Source: Clostridia bacterium (GTDB lineage Bacteria; Bacillota; Clostridia; Christensenellales; Borkfalkiaceae). Taken from it: a DNA stretch of 6,749 nt. Below the pieces are notes generated by a model that worked only from the letters and a program-made list of their open reading frames with translations, ran no database searches and was not told where the DNA came from. The stretch is from positions 1 to 6,749 of the forward strand of contig CAAFYG010000077.1 in NCBI GenBank assembly GCA_900767195.1, in the 5' to 3' direction. Made by a program: the position numbers and the translations under genes. Shown piece by piece: positions 5,180-6,749 of the stretch. Each line of letters opens with the position of its first letter. Position 1 is the stretch's first letter.

Positions 5180-6749
5180 TTATGCCTTATCGGGGCTTTT
5201 GTTTTCATCTTGCTGCGCGCCGCCGCGATCGCGGAAAGACGCGCCGCGCCTTATCGCCTCTTCAAATCGCGGAAACTTACCGGACGCACGTAAAATTACT
5301 TCCGTTTCCGCTTCGTTTGCGGCGAAAAACGCGCTGATTTCTTTGATTTCGTCGCCCGCTTCGCGAAGTCCGCCTGCAATATAAATCGCGGCTGAAAGCG
5401 CGTTTTCGGTTTTGATAATATCGAGCAACCCCTCTTCGCGCAGATTGCCGTAAATTTCCTGCGTGGCACGCACGATGCGGCGTTCGTATCTGTCGCCGAT
5501 GATTCCGAATTTACACGATACGTCGGCAAAAGCATTGACGAATACGCGATTTTTCTTTCTGCCGATTAAAACGCGGGGAATATGCACTTCTTTATAAATA
5601 TTGCAGAATACCGCGCCGAAACGATCTTCGTAGTTTGCGGCGAAAATCAATTTCAATGCGCGAAGTTTCACGGCGTGATCTACATCGCAATCGAGCAGCA
5701 TGCCGCGCAGAAACCGTTCGCATTTTTCGCTGCCCTTCGCCCTGCCGATCGCCGCGCACTCTGCGGCGAGCGATTGAAGATAACGCTCCGTGCCGTCCAT
5801 TTCGTCGAACGTCCAAGCAAGGACGCCCGTATCGATCAGCCGCTCGGCCTCTTCTTTCGTTTGCGCGGATTTGTGCTTTAAAAAATATTTGATTTCTTCG
5901 GAGCGGACGAATTTTTCAAATTCGGGAATACGATAAAAGTAGGTGAACGGCGGACGTTCATACTCTTCGGGCGAAATTTTATGCAGGCGCAGCGCGGAAA
6001 GATAATACCTTGATACTTCCGCTTCGGGATATATACACACGAGTTTCGAAAACGCCGCTTCCGCAAGCGCGTCGTTTCCGCTTTCGGCGGCGGCTACGGC
6101 TTTGAAATAAAGTAAATTGCCGTCGAAAGGAAACTCTTTTTCGAGTTGAGAGAAAAGATCGAGCGCTTTATCGTGCATGCCGTTTTCGCAAGCCACCGTG
6201 GCGATTTTGTATTTCTCTTCCGCCGTTGTGCCTTTGAGCGAACAAAGCCGATCGGCAATCTCGCGGCTTTCGCGCTTTTTATCCTCTTCGGAATACAGAG
6301 CGGAAAGCGTGGCGAGCGCCTGCACGTCGTTTTCGTTTTTTCGTAAAAGCGCAAGACACGTTTCTTCCGCGCCCTCGGAATCGCCGTTTAAAAGCATCGC
6401 TACGGCGAGAAGTTCCTGTGCGGCGGAATATGCTTTCGCGCCTTCGGGAATTTGCGAAAGCGTATCGATCGCGCTTTGAAGATCGCCCGATTTGAGCGCG
6501 ATGCCGCTCTTTTCCACCTCCTCGCGAAAATCGGCGATTTTCGGCGGGTACACAAAGCGAAAACCCGTGTTTCTATCGCTTGCGAATGCTTCGGCTATCT
6601 GCAATTTATCTTCGCCCGTGAGCGTGGAATCGGCGTCGATCAACTTATTATAGTAGTATGCGGATTGCGCCTCGTTGCCGAGATTTAAAAAATTGACGGC
6701 AAGCCCTTCGTAGGCATCGGGCAGATCTTCCGGAGAACAGCAATCCGCA
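5180..6749 (-). CDS. TPR-repeat protein with unrecognised C-terminal region, 5' partial
   Basis: The frame is open to the right edge of the window, so the N-terminus is missing; 522 residues are visible (first whole codon at 6748-6746). Numbered from there, TPR-like helix pairs occur at about 11-45 (AYEGLAVNFLNLGNEAQSAY), 81-112, 106-138, 140-172, 175-207 and 209-241, with the usual small residues and spacing (for example the segment NGMHDKALDLFSQLEKEFP). From about 262 onward the TPR pattern fades into a 240-residue mostly helical region with aromatic stretches (PPFTYFYRIPEFEKF) that I cannot assign. The tail is polar (QQDENKSPDKA). There is no enzyme motif or membrane segment in the visible part. 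TPR proteins act as scaffolds for protein partners, and the HEAT-like protein encoded next is an obvious candidate. A TTG at 6643 could be taken as a start, but TPR-like coding continues upstream of it and no ribosome binding site is evident there. Confidence 0.9.
   Translation of the reverse strand, partial: ADCCSPEDLPDAYEGLAVNFLNLGNEAQSAYYYNKLIDADSTLTGEDKLQIAEAFASDRNTGFRFVYPPKIADFREEVEKSGIALKSGDLQSAIDTLSQIPEGAKAYSAAQELLAVAMLLNGDSEGAEETCLALLRKNENDVQALATLSALYSEEDKKRESREIADRLCSLKGTTAEEKYKIATVACENGMHDKALDLFSQLEKEFPFDGNLLYFKAVAAAESGNDALAEAAFSKLVCIYPEAEVSRYYLSALRLHKISPEEYERPPFTYFYRIPEFEKFVRSEEIKYFLKHKSAQTKEEAERLIDTGVLAWTFDEMDGTERYLQSLAAECAAIGRAKGSEKCERFLRGMLLDCDVDHAVKLRALKLIFAANYEDRFGAVFCNIYKEVHIPRVLIGRKKNRVFVNAFADVSCKFGIIGDRYERRIVRATQEIYGNLREEGLLDIIKTENALSAAIYIAGGLREAGDEIKEISAFFAANEAETEVILRASGKFPRFEEAIRRGASFRDRGGAQQDENKSPDKA

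Noticed and set aside
6536..6643. Complete TPR gene starting at the TTG at 6643
   Set aside because: The frame is open to the window edge and the 35 codons upstream encode a good TPR helix pair, so the gene is partial.

Overview
This is a short piece of a sporulating Firmicutes genome, probably a Clostridia-type bacterium. The firm marker is a full-length SpoIVA, the spore-coat morphogenetic ATPase found only in endospore formers. Supporting signs are purine-rich GGAG-type ribosome binding sites, near-consensus SigA promoters and roughly even base composition. The genus cannot be told from the sequence. The first 31 bases are not biological: they match the Illumina TruSeq read-1 adapter, so the left end is an untrimmed contig end.

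Every supported gene lies on the minus strand, so the window reads from right to left. From 6749 to 4278 there is a two-gene unit: a TPR-repeat protein (5' end outside the window) followed 23 bp later by a helical, HEAT-like protein of 292 aa. A stem-loop terminator at 4205-4246 ends this unit. A SigE-like promoter overlaps the terminator's promoter-proximal arm and would start spoIVA transcripts inside the loop, so spoIVA (2685-4160) can be expressed on its own in the mother cell while read-through from upstream is stopped.

Between spoIVA and the next gene (2513-2684) are a weak hairpin after spoIVA, A/T-rich palindromes and a near-perfect SigA promoter (TTGACA, 17 bp, TATACT). This promoter drives a half-size ABC exporter (635-2512). 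After it comes a 54-aa unrecognised protein (394-558), whose upstream region resembles forespore SigF/SigG promoters. Last is a 44-codon fragment of another small unrecognised protein (34-165), with its own SigA promoter and a leader of about 100 nt, cut off by the adapter.

The window therefore combines one certain sporulation gene, one vegetative-type exporter gene and several unrecognised proteins. Two of the unrecognised units may be tied to sporulation, by promoter type (54-aa protein) or by position (TPR/HEAT-like pair). No RNA gene, CRISPR array, insertion sequence or phage gene was seen, and no gene-free stretch exceeds 300 bases (the longest is 166-393). I see no clear case for a wholly new system; the best leads are the two helical repeat proteins upstream of spoIVA and the 54-aa gene with a forespore-like promoter.
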